Assembly (NCBI GenBank): GCA_009829735.1
Contig: CM020619.1
Coordinates: forward strand, 26,810,063 to 26,874,062
DNA length: 64,000 bases
Direction: 5' to 3'
Source of the DNA: Pyropia yezoensis
Lineage: Eukaryota > Rhodophyta > Bangiophyceae > Bangiales > Bangiaceae
The position numbers were made by a program, and so were the translations under genes. The notes beneath the pieces are model-generated. The model did not search any database and was not told where the DNA came from. It was given only the letters and a program-made list of their open reading frames with translations. The number at the start of each line of letters is the position of its first letter. Position 1 is the stretch's first letter. Positions 21,329 to 32,667 of this stretch are shown piece after piece.

Positions 21329-22130
21329 GACGGTGGCAAGAGAAAGCCGGGGGAGGGACAAGAGAGAGGGGGGGAGGCGGGAGGGGGGGCGAGTAAGGGG
21401 AGGTGGGCGGGAGTTGCTGCCAATGGGTGTGGTTGCGAGCGGCCGGCGGGGAGGGGGGGTCTGGTCCGTAGCCTGTGGTGGGATGCCGGCGGGTGGATGT
21501 GTTCTGGCTGTCGGTGGGACGGTACACAGATGTTTCCGCCACCGGCCGGCCGTCCACATGGCAGGGCAGCCCGCTTTTGAACGCCCGCCGCCACTGGCGC
21601 CACCCACGACGGGAGCGGAGCCGATGGGCGCCGCTGCAGGCGGCACGGGCGCTCGCGTGGCCGCGCGGCGCGTCTGCAACGGCTGCATCGAAGTGGGCGA
21701 AAGCTCCACACCGCTGGGGCGGCGGCGCCCTACGGCGCCTGAAGGGGGGGAGGAGTGCAAACGCGCGCGTGGAGGCCACCACCATTGCTACACGCCTAAA
21801 GGTGTGCATCCTGGGTTTCTTTACACTCTCTTTTTCAAAGAGACGTGGAGCCCTGTGACTGGCCAAGAAGAAGATTAGTGAGTTTTTCGTGTCCCCAACT
21901 TTAGCACCACGCCGCAGAGGCCATGAGGGGCGGTTGTGCGCGGCTCTGGCGCCGCACGCACATGGATCTTCCGCTTCATAGTCCCCCCCTGTTGTGCATC
22001 TGCCCTTCCCCCCGCGCCGTTTCCGTTCCCCCCCCCCCCCTCGAATCCACCGATTTTCCCCCACCTTTCGCAAGCGTCCTCGGGCGTGGCTGGATGCCCG
22101 GAAAGCGCGGAAGACGCCGAAGACCCTATT
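21329..22130. other. no supported gene
   Basis: Upstream side of the ferroxidase-like gene. The minus frame is open to 22073 but shows no recognisable protein. It could hold promoter or 5' UTR. Confidence 0.5.
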
Positions 22131-22245
22131 GTGCGTCCGGTAAAAAGTGGACGTGCACAGGTCGTGCAGTGTGGGTTTGATTGGCCCAGTGGCCGATATT
22201 TGACATGATCACGACACGTGCACGTCCACTTTTTACGGGACGCAC
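22131..22245. mobile_element. 115-bp foldback element (MITE-like)
   Basis: The ends are 36-base inverted repeats with about three mismatches: GTGCGTCCGGTAAAAAGTGG at the left and its near complement ending GGACGCAC at 22245. The spacer is about 43 bases. There is no coding capacity. Flanks share TAT, but a target-site duplication is not certain. Confidence 0.7.
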
Positions 22246-23249
22246 TATACTACCGCCAGAGGTGCGGTGGCGGGGGGATCGTACCCCCCCGGTCCGCGAT
22301 AAGACGCCCCCGGCGTCGGGCCCTCCCCTGTTTGACCTCCCCAACCATTGGTGCGATGGTCAGTGAGCATTCGGGGGGTGCGCCGGGCGCGGGTAGGGGG
22401 CTTTGAGCTGTGTGAGAGGGGAGGAGGTGGGGAAGGTGGCACTTCACTAAGGTGGAGTGGGCGGTTGGAGCAGCCATTCTTTCAGAAACGGTTGACTCTT
22501 TGCTTTACGTTCTCTTCCATTCTTTCTATTTTCACCTGCCCCACACGGCCTCGACATCGCGTGCAGGTGAACACGTGTGCATTCTTCGGCCTCTTCAGGC
22601 ACAAAGGAAGCAAAATACCTGACATCTTGCCTTGGAGCCAATGCAGTGCAAGAATTGCTTCGCCTGGCGATCGAATTGACCCTCGTGGGCCAATGAGGAG
22701 ACGAGGTGGCCCTTGAAACCTAGGATGCACAAAAAACGCCGTTTTAAGTAGGCGTGGCTACCGCTTGGGCAACGCGGGTGTCCACGAGGGGGTCGCCGAG
22801 GGAGTGCGGATCAGAGGGTGGACGGTGGAAGGTCGGCGCCTGCAAATGAGGCGCCGAGTGTCCCCCTCTTTTTCGGTCGCCCTATTTCATGTGAAAGAAA
22901 TAATTGACTTTGGTGTAATAATTTGTGGAGACTTGAGCCGAGCTTGAACCGACCCGACCCAATAAATGTGCGCCTGTATTGGACAGCCGTAGGTTATCAT
23001 CTGCCAGCGTGCTCGCCTTAGCGGCAAAGACCCTCTGATCGTCGCCCCCCCTTTACCGTTGGCTTGGCTGCCCGCTACCACCGTTGCGTTTCTTCTTCTC
23101 CAGTGAGCTGTCACTGCCTATGACTGTTTCTTAGCGGCCGCGCCTACTGCCTCTCCAGCCCGGCGCGCTGCATCGTCGGGCCGGGGTCCCGGCCATTGAC
23201 GCTCTCGCGTCGCTGGCTCGGCTGCGTCTGCCCCCGCGGCGACGCAACG
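22246..23249. other. no supported gene; upstream region of UBA3
   Basis: Moderate-GC sequence. Nothing recognised apart from the expected 5' UTR/promoter of the UBA3 gene at its right end. Confidence 0.5.
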
Positions 23250-24602
23250 ATGGAGGCGGTGGACGACGCGGCCGCCCCGCCCCTTCCCTACTCTGCGGCA
23301 TGCCCCCGGTGGTCCGATGCGCTCCGCCTGCTCACCCGCGGTGGCCCATCGACGGCGCCAGACTTTTCTGCCCCCGCCTCCGCGGAGGTGCTGGCCTCCC
23401 TCCGCAACGACCTGCGGGTGCTGGTGGTGGGTGCGGGGGGCCTCGGCTGTGAGCTGCTCAAGGACCTGGCGCTGGCGGGCTTTGGCCGTATCGACGTCAT
23501 TGACATGGACACGATTGACGTGTCCAACCTCAACCGCCAGTTCCTCTTCCGTGCGTCGGACGTGGGGAAGCCCAAGGCGGAGGTGGCCGCCGCCTACATC
23601 CGCGCGCGCGTGCCGGGGCTGGCCATCACCGCGCACGTGGGCGACCTGACCCGCCGGCCCCCAGAGTGGTATGCCCAGTTCAATCTCATTGTTGCCGGCC
23701 TCGACTCAATCGACGCGCGGCGGTGGCTCAACGCCACCCTCGTGTCGCTGGTCGGGGCGGACGCAGAGACCGGAGAGGTGGACCGGTCGGGCCTCATCCC
23801 CTGGATTGACGGTGGCTCTGAGGGCCTGATGGGCCAGGCGCGGGTGATCTTCCCCCGCCTGTCCGCCTGCTTTGAATGCACCCTCTCCATGTTTGACACG
23901 CCCAAGACGTACCCGTTGTGTACGCTTGCCAACACGCCCCGCCTCCCCGAGCACTGTGTCGAGTACGCGCACGTCGTCGAGTACCCGCGGGCGTCACCGT
24001 TTGGGGAGGGCGTCGCGTTTGACGCGGACAACCCCGACCACCTGACGTGGCTTACCGATACGGCGGCGGCGCGGGCAGACAAGTTTTCCATCCCAGGGGT
24101 TACCCGCCGGCTGGCGGCCGGGGTGGTCAAGCACATTGTGCCGGCAGTAGCGTCGACCAACGCGGTCATTGCGGCGGCGTGTGCAGCAGAGGCGTGGAAG
24201 CTGGCTACGTCTGTCGCGGGGCCGCTGCGAAACTATGTGATGCTCAACGGTACGTCGGGGGTCTACTCGTACACTTACGAGACTGAGCGGCGGCCAGACT
24301 GTGAGGTGTGTGGCGGAGGGGGGGTGCCCCGGACGGTGACCCTTGACAGCGGGGAGGTGCTGCTAGAAGACCTCCTCGACACCCTCGCCGCCGAGCCCGC
24401 CCTCCGCACCCGCGCACCGGTGCTGCGCGTGGCGTCCACGGGGGCGATGGTGTGGGCCGCAGACGGACCGCCGGCGCTGGTGGCGGCCACGCGGGCCAAC
24501 GCGGGGAAGCGGGTGGAGGAGCTGCTGGAGCGGGGGGGGGAGCTCGTCGTCACCGACCGTGCCATGGGGGGCGCCCGCACTGTCATTGTGACGTGGCCAT
24601 GA
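23250..24602 (+). CDS. UBA3: NEDD8-activating enzyme E1 catalytic subunit
   Basis: 450 residues from ATG 23250, full length for the family and without introns. The adenylation fold is clear: VVGAGGLGCELLKDLALAGF (nucleotide-binding glycine loop) and DVIDMDTIDVSNLNRQFLFR. The zinc ligands are CFEC and, later, CEVC. The catalytic Cys is C224 in YPLCTLANTPRLPEHCVEYA, the E1 crossover region. The C-terminal ubiquitin-fold domain (about 370-450) would recruit the E2 Ubc12. The protein, with its partner APPBP1 (not in this window), activates NEDD8 for cullin modification. An upstream in-frame ATG-like start at 23196 would add 18 residues; I prefer 23250 because the added residues are Arg/Cys-rich and unlike the family. 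It is convergent with the fibrillin gene, 286 bases between stops. Confidence 0.95.
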   Translation: MEAVDDAAAPPLPYSAACPRWSDALRLLTRGGPSTAPDFSAPASAEVLASLRNDLRVLVVGAGGLGCELLKDLALAGFGRIDVIDMDTIDVSNLNRQFLFRASDVGKPKAEVAAAYIRARVPGLAITAHVGDLTRRPPEWYAQFNLIVAGLDSIDARRWLNATLVSLVGADAETGEVDRSGLIPWIDGGSEGLMGQARVIFPRLSACFECTLSMFDTPKTYPLCTLANTPRLPEHCVEYAHVVEYPRASPFGEGVAFDADNPDHLTWLTDTAAARADKFSIPGVTRRLAAGVVKHIVPAVASTNAVIAAACAAEAWKLATSVAGPLRNYVMLNGTSGVYSYTYETERRPDCEVCGGGGVPRTVTLDSGEVLLEDLLDTLAAEPALRTRAPVLRVASTGAMVWAADGPPALVAATRANAGKRVEELLERGGELVVTDRAMGGARTVIVTWP

Positions 24603-24888
24603 GCGCGCCGCTACCACCCACGCTTGAGCGCTGTGCACAAAGGGCCTCTGAAACGTTGATTGACGCAGGGCGGGATGACGATGGCGCAAGCTCTGCCCGT
24701 GGCCACGTGCACGCCACGGGAGGCGCACGACCCCCATCTCGCCACCCCCGCTCTCGCCGTGAGCCCCACGGTTGCATCCCCCAAATACACTGCATGCAGC
24801 CCTGCTTCCCCCACCCCCCCCCCCTTCCGCAAACAAATCATCATCCCCCCTCTCTACGATCCTTCGCACCCTCCGCTGTCCCCCCCCC

Positions 24889-25887
24889 TCAGGCCTCCAC
24901 CTTTTCCCACACAAATACGTAGCCCGTCTGGCCGCGGCTCACCTGCACGCCTTCACCCACCCAGCTCACGTCCATCACCGTCCACGGACGGAGGCTCTTC
25001 CAGCTGTCCCCCCACGGGCGGAGCCAACCGAGGGCGAGCCGCTCGGGCGACCACACCATCCGGCCCACCCCCCCCCCGCTAATGCCGTTCCACCCCGACC
25101 CCCCCCGGCGGAGGCTCCCCGTCACAGAGACGGTGAGCGGGCGCTCGGCACCGTCTTCCCCCCCCCACGGGGGAGTCCACGCCAGCTCCTCCATCATCAT
25201 GCACGTCGGCTCGTCGGGCTCATCCACCACCCGCACGACCGACAGCGACCGGCCGCCACCGGGCAGCAGGCCCTGCGCGCCCGTCAGTCCCCCCACGTAC
25301 CGCACCGCGGGGGAGGTGGTGTAGACGAGGCGCCACGTGCCGACGAGGTCGGGGGAGGTGGCCTCCGGGGGGGACGACTCTGCTGCCGCCTCCAGCGCCG
25401 CCACCGCATCGTCAATGTCGTACTCGACCGGGGCGGGGGAGCCCTCAATAAAGTTGTACCCGCAGTTGACGGGGCGGGTCAGTTCCAGCAGCCGCGCCGC
25501 CAGCTCGGCGGTGGAGCTCGTCGAGGGCGGCGTTGCCTTGGAGGGGGCGGGGGCAGAGTCGGCGACAGAGTCGGGGGCAGCAGTGGCAGGGGCAGACGGA
25601 AAGGGGGCCGCTGCGGCCGCAGGGGAGGAAGGGGGAGGGGAGGCTGGCGACGCCGCGGCATTGGACCGTGACGACGGCGGTTGCTTCTTGGCACTGATGG
25701 GGGGTGGGAACATCCGCCGCGCGGGGCGGCCGCCTGCCGGCGACGACGGCACGGTCGCCACGGCCGGCCGCCGGCCAGCCCAGCCCGCCGGCGCCGCCAC
25801 CGCCGGACGGGTGGAGGGGAGGGAGGGGGCGGCAGCGACAAAGGCGGCGGCGGCCGCCCAGCGGCCGTCGACCACAGAGGGCGCCAT
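24889..25887 (-). CDS. plastid lipid-associated protein (PAP/fibrillin family)
   Basis: 332 residues from ATG 25887. The first ~60 residues (Ala/Pro/Ser/Arg-rich, few acidic) look like a plastid transit peptide, followed by a low-complexity Ala/Ser/Pro linker to about 125. The PAP domain then starts with TAELAARLLELT and NCGYNFIEG, and has the hallmark LVGTWRLVYTTSPAVRYVGG and the C-terminal WVGEGVQVSRGQTG-YVFVWEK block typical of plastoglobule/thylakoid fibrillins that bind lipids under stress. The frame is open to 26178, but the extra N-terminal stretch is Arg-rich and improbable. It is transcribed toward UBA3. Confidence 0.8.
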   Translation of the reverse strand: MAPSVVDGRWAAAAAFVAAAPSLPSTRPAVAAPAGWAGRRPAVATVPSSPAGGRPARRMFPPPISAKKQPPSSRSNAAASPASPPPSSPAAAAAPFPSAPATAAPDSVADSAPAPSKATPPSTSSTAELAARLLELTRPVNCGYNFIEGSPAPVEYDIDDAVAALEAAAESSPPEATSPDLVGTWRLVYTTSPAVRYVGGLTGAQGLLPGGGRSLSVVRVVDEPDEPTCMMMEELAWTPPWGGEDGAERPLTVSVTGSLRRGGSGWNGISGGGVGRMVWSPERLALGWLRPWGDSWKSLRPWTVMDVSWVGEGVQVSRGQTGYVFVWEKVEA

Positions 25888-27019
25888 GATGACACAAACG
25901 TGAGTCGAGGGGGAGCGGAAAAAAGCACGGGGGGGGTGTTGGCACCGTCGTCGTCGTCGTGCTTGTGTGTATCGCCGCAGGGGGGAAGGGTGCCTGGAGC
26001 GCGTCGGAGGTGGCGATGACGCTCCACGAGAGCTGGGTGCGGACGGGGCGGGGAGGCGTCGCCGGGCCGAGACGGATCTTGCAGGGCGGGAGGCCGAGAT
26101 TTTTTTGACGAAAGTACGTACAGACATCCGCTGCCACGTGCCCCAACGTACCCAACTGTAAAGTAACACCCCCATCAAGTCGAAAGAAGCCGTGGTGGTC
26201 CATTGCGCAGTGTCGGTGGCCAGTCACGCACCGCCACGGACACGAGCGGGCAAGCGCCTTGGCCTTCCCCACCTCGCCGACCTCTCAGTTCGGACTGCCG
26301 CCCACCCCCCCCTGACGTCCGCCATCTCCCTCTCGCCTGGTATTTCTTCTCTCCACCGGCGGGTCTTCCCCCTTCCCCGCGTCGCGGCCAACCCCACCGC
26401 CACCCCCAACCGCCCCCGCCATGATGGCACGACCACACGGTGGGTGAATTGGGTGGGCACCCCATGAGGCCAGCGCCGCGCGCCCAACCGCCCGCCCGCC
26501 CCCCCCTTGCCCCCTGCTGCAGCGGCCGCTGACTCGCCGCCGTCGTGGTTATCGTTTGCGTCGGCGTGGCGTTTCGGCCCCATGCTGACGCGCGGCGGCG
26601 GGTGGTGGGGAAGGAAGAGAGCAACCCCGCCGCTGGGATCGGCGGGGTTAGCGTGTGGCGACCGCCCCACTCGCCCCCAGTCCCCCCCTCTTTCCTCCCT
26701 GCCCTCGACCCCTCCGCCGGCCTGCTCTCCTTCATGCCCTCGACTTGCTGATTTTCTGACTACATCCCCACCCCCCCGGCCCTGAGGGTATTCTCGTCCT
26801 GTTTTCCCCGCTGCAAGACGGCCGCGGCCGCGCGGCTCTTCGCCTCGGCGACTGGATAGGGGCGTCAGCTGGCCCGCCGCAACGGGTCTGCACGGGCACT
26901 GTGGCGCCGCCCCCATCTCTTCGTCTGCGTGACGCCTGCCCGTCGGCGGCTGTCGGCCTTCGTGGCGTTGACGGTGGGATCCTCCCACGCCCGCCTGCCC
27001 CCCGCCTCCCACCGCCGCT
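25888..27019. other. divergent intergenic region between fibrillin and methyltransferase genes
   Basis: About 1.1 kb, presumably holding both promoters. Large minus-strand open frames here (to 27459) overlap the methyltransferase gene antisense and are Arg/Gly-rich shadows. Confidence 0.6.
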
Positions 27020-28201
27020 ATGGAGGCGGCGGCACCTCCACGGCGCCGCCACGACCGCGTGGTTGCGCTCGTCTGCCTCGCCGTTGCTGCCGCTGTGGGC
27101 CTGGTGCTCCTCCAAGGCCGCCACCCCCTCCCCGCCGGCCGCGCTGCCGTCTCCTCTGACGGGGCCGACAGGGGCGGCGTCCGCGGTGGCCCCCCGCCCT
27201 CCGCCCCCCCCCCTGCAGACTCCCTCGCTGCCCTCGCCGCCGCGCTCACCCGCCGCCGCGCCGACGCCCTCCGAGCGGCGGTGCGGAATGTGACCATCCC
27301 CGCGCTGCCATCTCTGGGCACATGGCAGATGCCCCTGTGGGGGGGGGCGGACGCGGCGGCGGCTCGGGGGGGCGGCACCGGCGGCAGCAGCGGCGGCGGC
27401 GGCGCCCTCCCTCCCGGCCGTGGCGTCGTCAATGGCGCCGCGTCCATGTTCACGGCCAAGCACCGGGAGGCGTGGGCGACGCACTGCGACGCGGCGGCGA
27501 CGCCCTACTGCCGCGCCGTCTACCGGCTGGTCGTCCGCACCGACGCAGCGCACATCCTAGACGTGGGGTGTGGGGCCAACACGGGGTGGCTGCCAAAAGT
27601 GCTCTCCCGGCTCGCCCGCGAGTACCGCCGTGTCCACCTGACGTGCGTGGGGGTGGGGGGCGCCGCCGCCGCCGCCAACGTTGGCCGTGGGGTCGGGGAC
27701 GGGGACGACCCGCTGGCGCGCGCCCGGCTGGCGTACGCGCCCTATGCGGGCCACGTTGACTACGCTGTCGTCCCCGCGATGGGCCTCCCGTCGGGCGCGC
27801 CCGACCACCTGGACGTGGTCCTGGCGCTGCACGTGCTCCCGCGTCTGTCCCTCATCCAGGCGGTGCGCTTTTTTGCATCGCTCCGCGACGCGGGCGCATC
27901 GACGGTCATTGTCGACCACTACCCCGCGGTGCAGTCCAATGCTGGGGGGGCGGGGGCGGGGGGCGGGGGCGGGAGGGGCGGCGGCCTCGGGGGGGGGGGG
28001 AGGTTGTGGTCCCGCGGGCAGCGTGGGAGAGGCGGCGGCGGCGGCGGCGGCCACCGGTACAACCTGCGGTTGTCGCCCTTTTCGTTTGTGGGTGAGGCGT
28101 TTGCGTGGCCGCTCGTCGACGCGGCGGGCAGTGAGACGGGGCGGGAGGTGCTGGGGGTGGACGTGGACAAGATGTTTCAGACCGTGCCGGAGATGATGTG
28201 A
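27020..28201 (+). CDS. membrane-anchored SAM-dependent methyltransferase-like protein
   Basis: 393 residues. A short basic N-terminus is followed by one membrane span (VVALVCLAVAAAVGLVLL, about 14-31), giving a type II, probably Golgi, topology. After a Pro/Gly-rich stem comes FTAKHREAWATHC and the SAM-binding glycine motif ILDVGCGANTGWLPKVL (about 179-195). Then VVPAMGLPSG and DVVLALHVLPRLSLIQAVRFF match motif II/III of class I methyltransferases. A Gly-rich insert (about 313-345) precedes NLRLSPFSFVGEAF. Family known: methyl transfer from S-adenosylmethionine; the substrate is unknown, with a wall or secreted glycan plausible given the topology and the FkbM gene nearby. No intron is seen. 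Confidence 0.65.
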   Translation: MEAAAPPRRRHDRVVALVCLAVAAAVGLVLLQGRHPLPAGRAAVSSDGADRGGVRGGPPPSAPPPADSLAALAAALTRRRADALRAAVRNVTIPALPSLGTWQMPLWGGADAAAARGGGTGGSSGGGGALPPGRGVVNGAASMFTAKHREAWATHCDAAATPYCRAVYRLVVRTDAAHILDVGCGANTGWLPKVLSRLAREYRRVHLTCVGVGGAAAAANVGRGVGDGDDPLARARLAYAPYAGHVDYAVVPAMGLPSGAPDHLDVVLALHVLPRLSLIQAVRFFASLRDAGASTVIVDHYPAVQSNAGGAGAGGGGGRGGGLGGGGRLWSRGQRGRGGGGGGGHRYNLRLSPFSFVGEAFAWPLVDAAGSETGREVLGVDVDKMFQTVPEMM

Positions 28202-28712
28202 CGGGGGGGAGGCCGGCGGGGGGCGGGTGGGGGGAGTGGGGACGGGGGTGGGGGGGGACGGCAGGGAGGGAGGAAGGAGGGGGAGTCTGCAGGTGCGGTA
28301 TGTGCGGAACAATTAGAGGCGCCAGCGGGCGGCTTTTTTAGCGGAGACACCTTTGGCACGCAGGCAGGCGGGGTGGGTCCCTCCGCGGCCGGCCGGGTCG
28401 ACCCCGGCGAGCTCTTTATTACGTGCGGTTGCGCTCCAAGCAGCGGTCGCCGACTTGGAACGGCCCGGAGGACGGCGGCGGGCTGGCCCCTTGTGGGGGC
28501 GACGGTGACCTGCACGGGTGCGGGTGCGTGGGGCAGAGGGCGGTGCGGCGGGCGGGCGGAAAGATGCATCCAGGGCCAGAGTCGCGGCGCCATGGGCGGG
28601 GTGCCACCCCGCTCATGGGCGGCCACCGCCCGCCCCACCCGTTCACGCGGCGACGGCATGACGGCACACGGTAGCGGCGAGCGCCCCCGCGCACCGGGCC
28701 CCACCCGTGCCG
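28202..28712. other. 3' intergenic region between methyltransferase and HGD genes
   Basis: The two genes converge here. The region is G-rich with no gene and no clear poly(A) signal. Confidence 0.5.
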
Positions 28713-30447
28713 CTATGGCCGGGTCGCGTCAAACCGGCTGACCAGCCCCGCCCAGCAGTCAAGGTAGTTGGCGTCCACGCACGGCCCCGAGGCGGCCCAG
28801 TCGGTGAGGCGGAGCATCATGCTCGACTCAAACATAAACGCCAGCCCCCCACCGTCCGCATCGTGGACCTCCCCGTCGGCGCCGGCGGTCGCCGCCGCCG
28901 GCGCGGGCGCCCGCCCCATCCGCACGGGCGCGTCAGGCGCCGCCTCGGACGCGGAGTACGACACCGCGTCGGGGCCGTGCGGGGAGTGGGGGGGGTGGAG
29001 CGACGCGGAGCCCGGCACAAAGCCCGACTCGTCGTCGGCGTCGCCCCCATTGCCAGCGGTGGCCCCGCCTGCGCTGCCGCCAGCCTTAGCGTCGTACACC
29101 CCCCGGAGGAGGCCCATAAACTCGCTCATCCCGTTGCGGTGGAGGTAGGGCGCCCGCAGCGTGTGCTCCGCCACCGACCAGCGGGGCGGGAACACCACCA
29201 CATCCAGCACCGCCACGCCCGGGGCGGTCCCCGACGGGACGGTGAGGACGGTAAAGATGGACGGGTCGAGGTGCTCGTACCGCACCGCGTTGACAGGACA
29301 GTAATCGGCCAGGTCAAAGGTGTAGGGCAGGTGGTTGCCGTGCCACGCGACAACGTCAAAGGGGGTGTGGCCGGCCCGGTAGGGGGCCTGCCAGAGCACG
29401 CCGCCGTACTTTTGGTAGAGCGTAAACGGCGGCGGCGGGGGGGCCCCCGCGTCGCGGGGGGAGGTGAAGGCTGCGGCGGGGTAGCGAAAGTGGCGGCGCG
29501 CGGCGAGGCCCGACGTCCCAATGACGCCCAGCTCGGGCAGCGCAAACGGCCCATTAAAGACCTCGACGGCGTAGCCGCGGGCGCCACCGCCCCCCCCCCC
29601 CCCCCCCCCCGGGGGCCAGCTCCACCGCGAATCGCATGCCGCGTGGCACCACCGCCAGCGTGCCCGGCGGGACGGCCAGCACGCCCGCCTCGGTGACCAG
29701 CCGCAGCGCCCCCGCCTGTGGCAGCAGCAGCAGCTCCCCGTCGGCAAACGTGGCCGCGCAGTCGACCATGTCGCCCGAGCAGGCGTAGACGTAGATGGTC
29801 AGCCCCGACCGCTCGTCGGGGCTGCCGGCGCCCGCCACCGCAACGAGGCCGCCCAAAAAGTCCACGCCCCGTGCCCCCCCGCCGCCGCTGCCGCCGTCCC
29901 CATCACCGCCGGCGGCAAGCGCCGCCGACGCCGACGCCCGTGGCGGCGGCGGCGGCGGCGGCGACGGCGGCGGCGGCGGCGGCGGCGGCGGCAGCGGCAG
30001 CGGCCGCCACCGGTACCGCTCTGGCGACGCGTGCTGCGGGCGCCCACACGCGAGCGGCGCGCGGCCGTCGGGGGCGCGCTCAAAGCGCCCCACCCCCGCC
30101 GCCGACGGGAGGATGCGGTACAGCCAGGTGCGCGCGTTGGTCGCCCGCGGCACCGTAAAGGCCGTCCCCGACAGCTGCTCCGCGTAGAGGCCGTACGCGA
30201 CGCGGCGGGGGGTGAACTGGCCGCGGGGGAGGGCACCCGGGAGGGCCTCGGAGGAGAGCTCGTTGCCAAAGCCCCACAGCGGCGCAACGGCCATGCCGCC
30301 GCCGCCGGAGCCGCCCGTTGATGCTGCTGCCGCCGCCGCCGCCACCGTCGCCGCCGCCGCCGCCTTAAGGGGGGGCTCCTCTTCAGGCGCCGCAACGAGG
30401 GGCGCCCCCGTTGGCGGGGCGTCCGCGACCGCCGTGCCGTTGGCCAT
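28713..30447 (-). CDS. HGD: homogentisate 1,2-dioxygenase (frameshift at a 21-C run)
   Basis: Fe(II) dioxygenase that opens homogentisate to maleylacetoacetate in tyrosine breakdown. N-terminal part: GFGNELSSEALPGALPRGQ, YGLYAEQLSGTAFTVPR, RTWLYRILPS, then GELLLLPQAG and VPRGMRFAVEL. C-terminal part: GYAVEVFNGPFALPELGVIG, DVVAWHGNHLPYTFDL (catalytic His), and FPPRWSVAEHTLRAPYLHRN with GMSEFMGL (iron-ligand Glu and His). The two halves lie in different frames that meet at the C run 29590-29610, most simply a homopolymer length error. Two lineage-specific insertions are seen: a Pro/Ala/Gly tract (about residues 135-185) and an acidic/Ala-rich tract before the C-terminus. The start is taken at ATG 30447; an upstream ATG at 30588 would add 47 Arg/Ala-rich residues. 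Confidence 0.95.
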
Positions 30448-31574
30448 TGCGAAGCACGGGCGGCGACGCGCGGCAAAGCGCGTCTTTCCCCACGCGAGGA
30501 GCACGCGTGCGTGGAAGACGGACGGCACGCCCTCCACCCGGCGGGCGGCACAGCGGGCGGGCGGCAAAAGGGGGCCGCCGCCGGCCACCGACTGTCGTGG
30601 CGGGCGTCAAAAGACGCCGGGCCGCCGCGGGCCAGACTACGTGTCGTGGCGGGGGCTGGGAGACGCCGCAGCACAGGATGAAAGAAACAGAAAAACACGG
30701 GAGCAGGCGGTAATGACACCCCACCAGTCCGTGTCGCGAAGCAGAGCCGCTCGATACAGAAGAGGACCAGAAGAAAGAACGGGGGCGAAGGCCGCTGGGC
30801 CGCGTCCCTGCCACAGCGCTGCCAAGCCAAGAAAACACGTGGGAGGTTGGAGCAGCAACGGTCTGTCCCACAGAGGGCACACAGCAGTCAGCGTGCGCGG
30901 AGAGAAAACGGCAAGCCCGCGTTGGTTGTAGCAGGCGGCGGCCACCCCGAGGCAGAGCCCCAGCCTCGCCCTTCCTTCCCCGCGAGTGGAAGCCGCATCG
31001 GCAGAGTCGATTCGCCCCGCGCGAGGGGTGATCCCGTTGGGCTCCAGCCGTTCGTTTGGCCGCACTAAATTAAGAAAAACCAAGACACTCTAGTACTGAC
31101 TTGACTACCGACTCGGGACAGGCCCTCTGGACTTCTGGCTCGAGAGACGGTTGCATCCCTTCCGCGGCGTCCTCGTCACGGCCTCTCCCCCCTCCGACGA
31201 TGGAGCTACGGTGACGGTCGTGGCCGCCCATCGCCGCATCGCTGCGCGAGCTCAAAAGAGAGTCCAAGCCGCTGGGGATGACCCTTCAGAGCAGACAGCG
31301 GGCGGGGAGGGTGCACCCCCGCGGGCGCCCCTATCGCTGAGCGTGGTGGACCTGGCAGCGGCGCCGCTGGCGCCGCTGGCCCCCACCTGGTACCGGCCAG
31401 ACGCACCAGGACCTGCGCGTCAGCACCACCCGAACCACCCCGTCCACGGTGTGGCCGCCTCTCCCCTTCCCGCTTCGTCCGGTTCTGCACGTCTCCACTC
31501 TCTTCTTCTTTGCCACTGGCCCGAATCCTTCCACACCCGCTTTGCCCCCACTCCCCATGCCCCCACCCTCCCGC

Positions 31575-31611
<37 letters not shown>

Positions 31612-31618
31612 CCCCCCC
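30448..31618. other. no supported gene; upstream region of HGD and 3' side of FkbM
   Basis: Moderate GC in 30650-31100; a run of more than 30 C near 31578-31608. Open frames lack recognisable content. Confidence 0.6.
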
Positions 31619-32618
31619 TCACGGCGCCACCCGATACGGCCCCACACACTCATCCAGCACGCCCAGGTCCCGCACCACCCCCGCCCGCAGCGGGTCGTCC
31701 CGCCGCACGGCGGCGCAGTTGTGCCAGCCCATGGTGGGCGGCTGGTCCAGCTCGGCCATCCCGAACGGGCCGTCAAAGCGCACCGCCGCCTCGCGGCCGA
31801 GCTTGTACACCTCAAAGCCCGCGGCGGCGAGGCGCGCCGCGACCGCCGCGTGGCTCGCCGCCGGGGGGCCCCCCGCCGACGCCATCAGCGCGTGGCACTC
31901 AAAGAGGATGAAGCGGGCGGCGGCGACGGTGGCGGGGGCGGCGAGCAGCAGGGGGATGTCCCACCCTTCCACGTCTGTTTTTAGGAGCGAGATGGGGTGC
32001 GTGCGGGTGGTGGGCGGGCGGAGGGAGGCGGGCGTGTGCGGGGGGGAGAGCAGCACGTCTAGGGGCAGGACTGGCACCGTCTGTAGGGGGGGGGAAGACC
32101 GGAAGGGAAGGGGAGCGGGGGGGGGGGGGAGGGGGGGGGGGGCACCGTTCAGTCGAGTCAAGTCACCACTCGGAAGGAAAACGTTCGTGTTAGCCCATGC
32201 AGTCGTACGCGGGTAGCAAGGACGGCGGCGGCGGCGGCGGCGGTCGCAGGGGCACGCCATCCCTTGCCCCCCGCCCGAGCTCCGTCGGCGTCCAGACACC
32301 GCGCCGGCCGCCAGCTGGCCGCCGTGGCCTGCGCAGCGCGCGCCCCCCCCATCCTCTGCGAAAAACACCAAACACCCCCCCCCCCCCCCCTCCCCGCCCC
32401 CCCCCGGCCTCTTCCCCTTCTCCAACGTACCACGTAGTTGTACCGACTGGCCTGCGGCCGCGTCGCGCCCACCCACAGCCCCCCATCCTGGCCGTGCCCC
32501 ACGTCCACGGGCATCCGAAAGACCGCCCCCCGCCCGCCCGGCGCGCCCACCGTCTTGTGGATGACGTGCGTGCGGGGGGGCGGCGCCCCCCCCCCCGCCG
32601 GGCGCCGCCCCGGAGCAG

Positions 32619-32667
<49 letters not shown>

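Noticed and set aside
26224..27553. Minus-strand ORFs overlapping the methyltransferase start
   Set aside because: Arg/Gly-rich shadows of the plus-strand gene with no domain.
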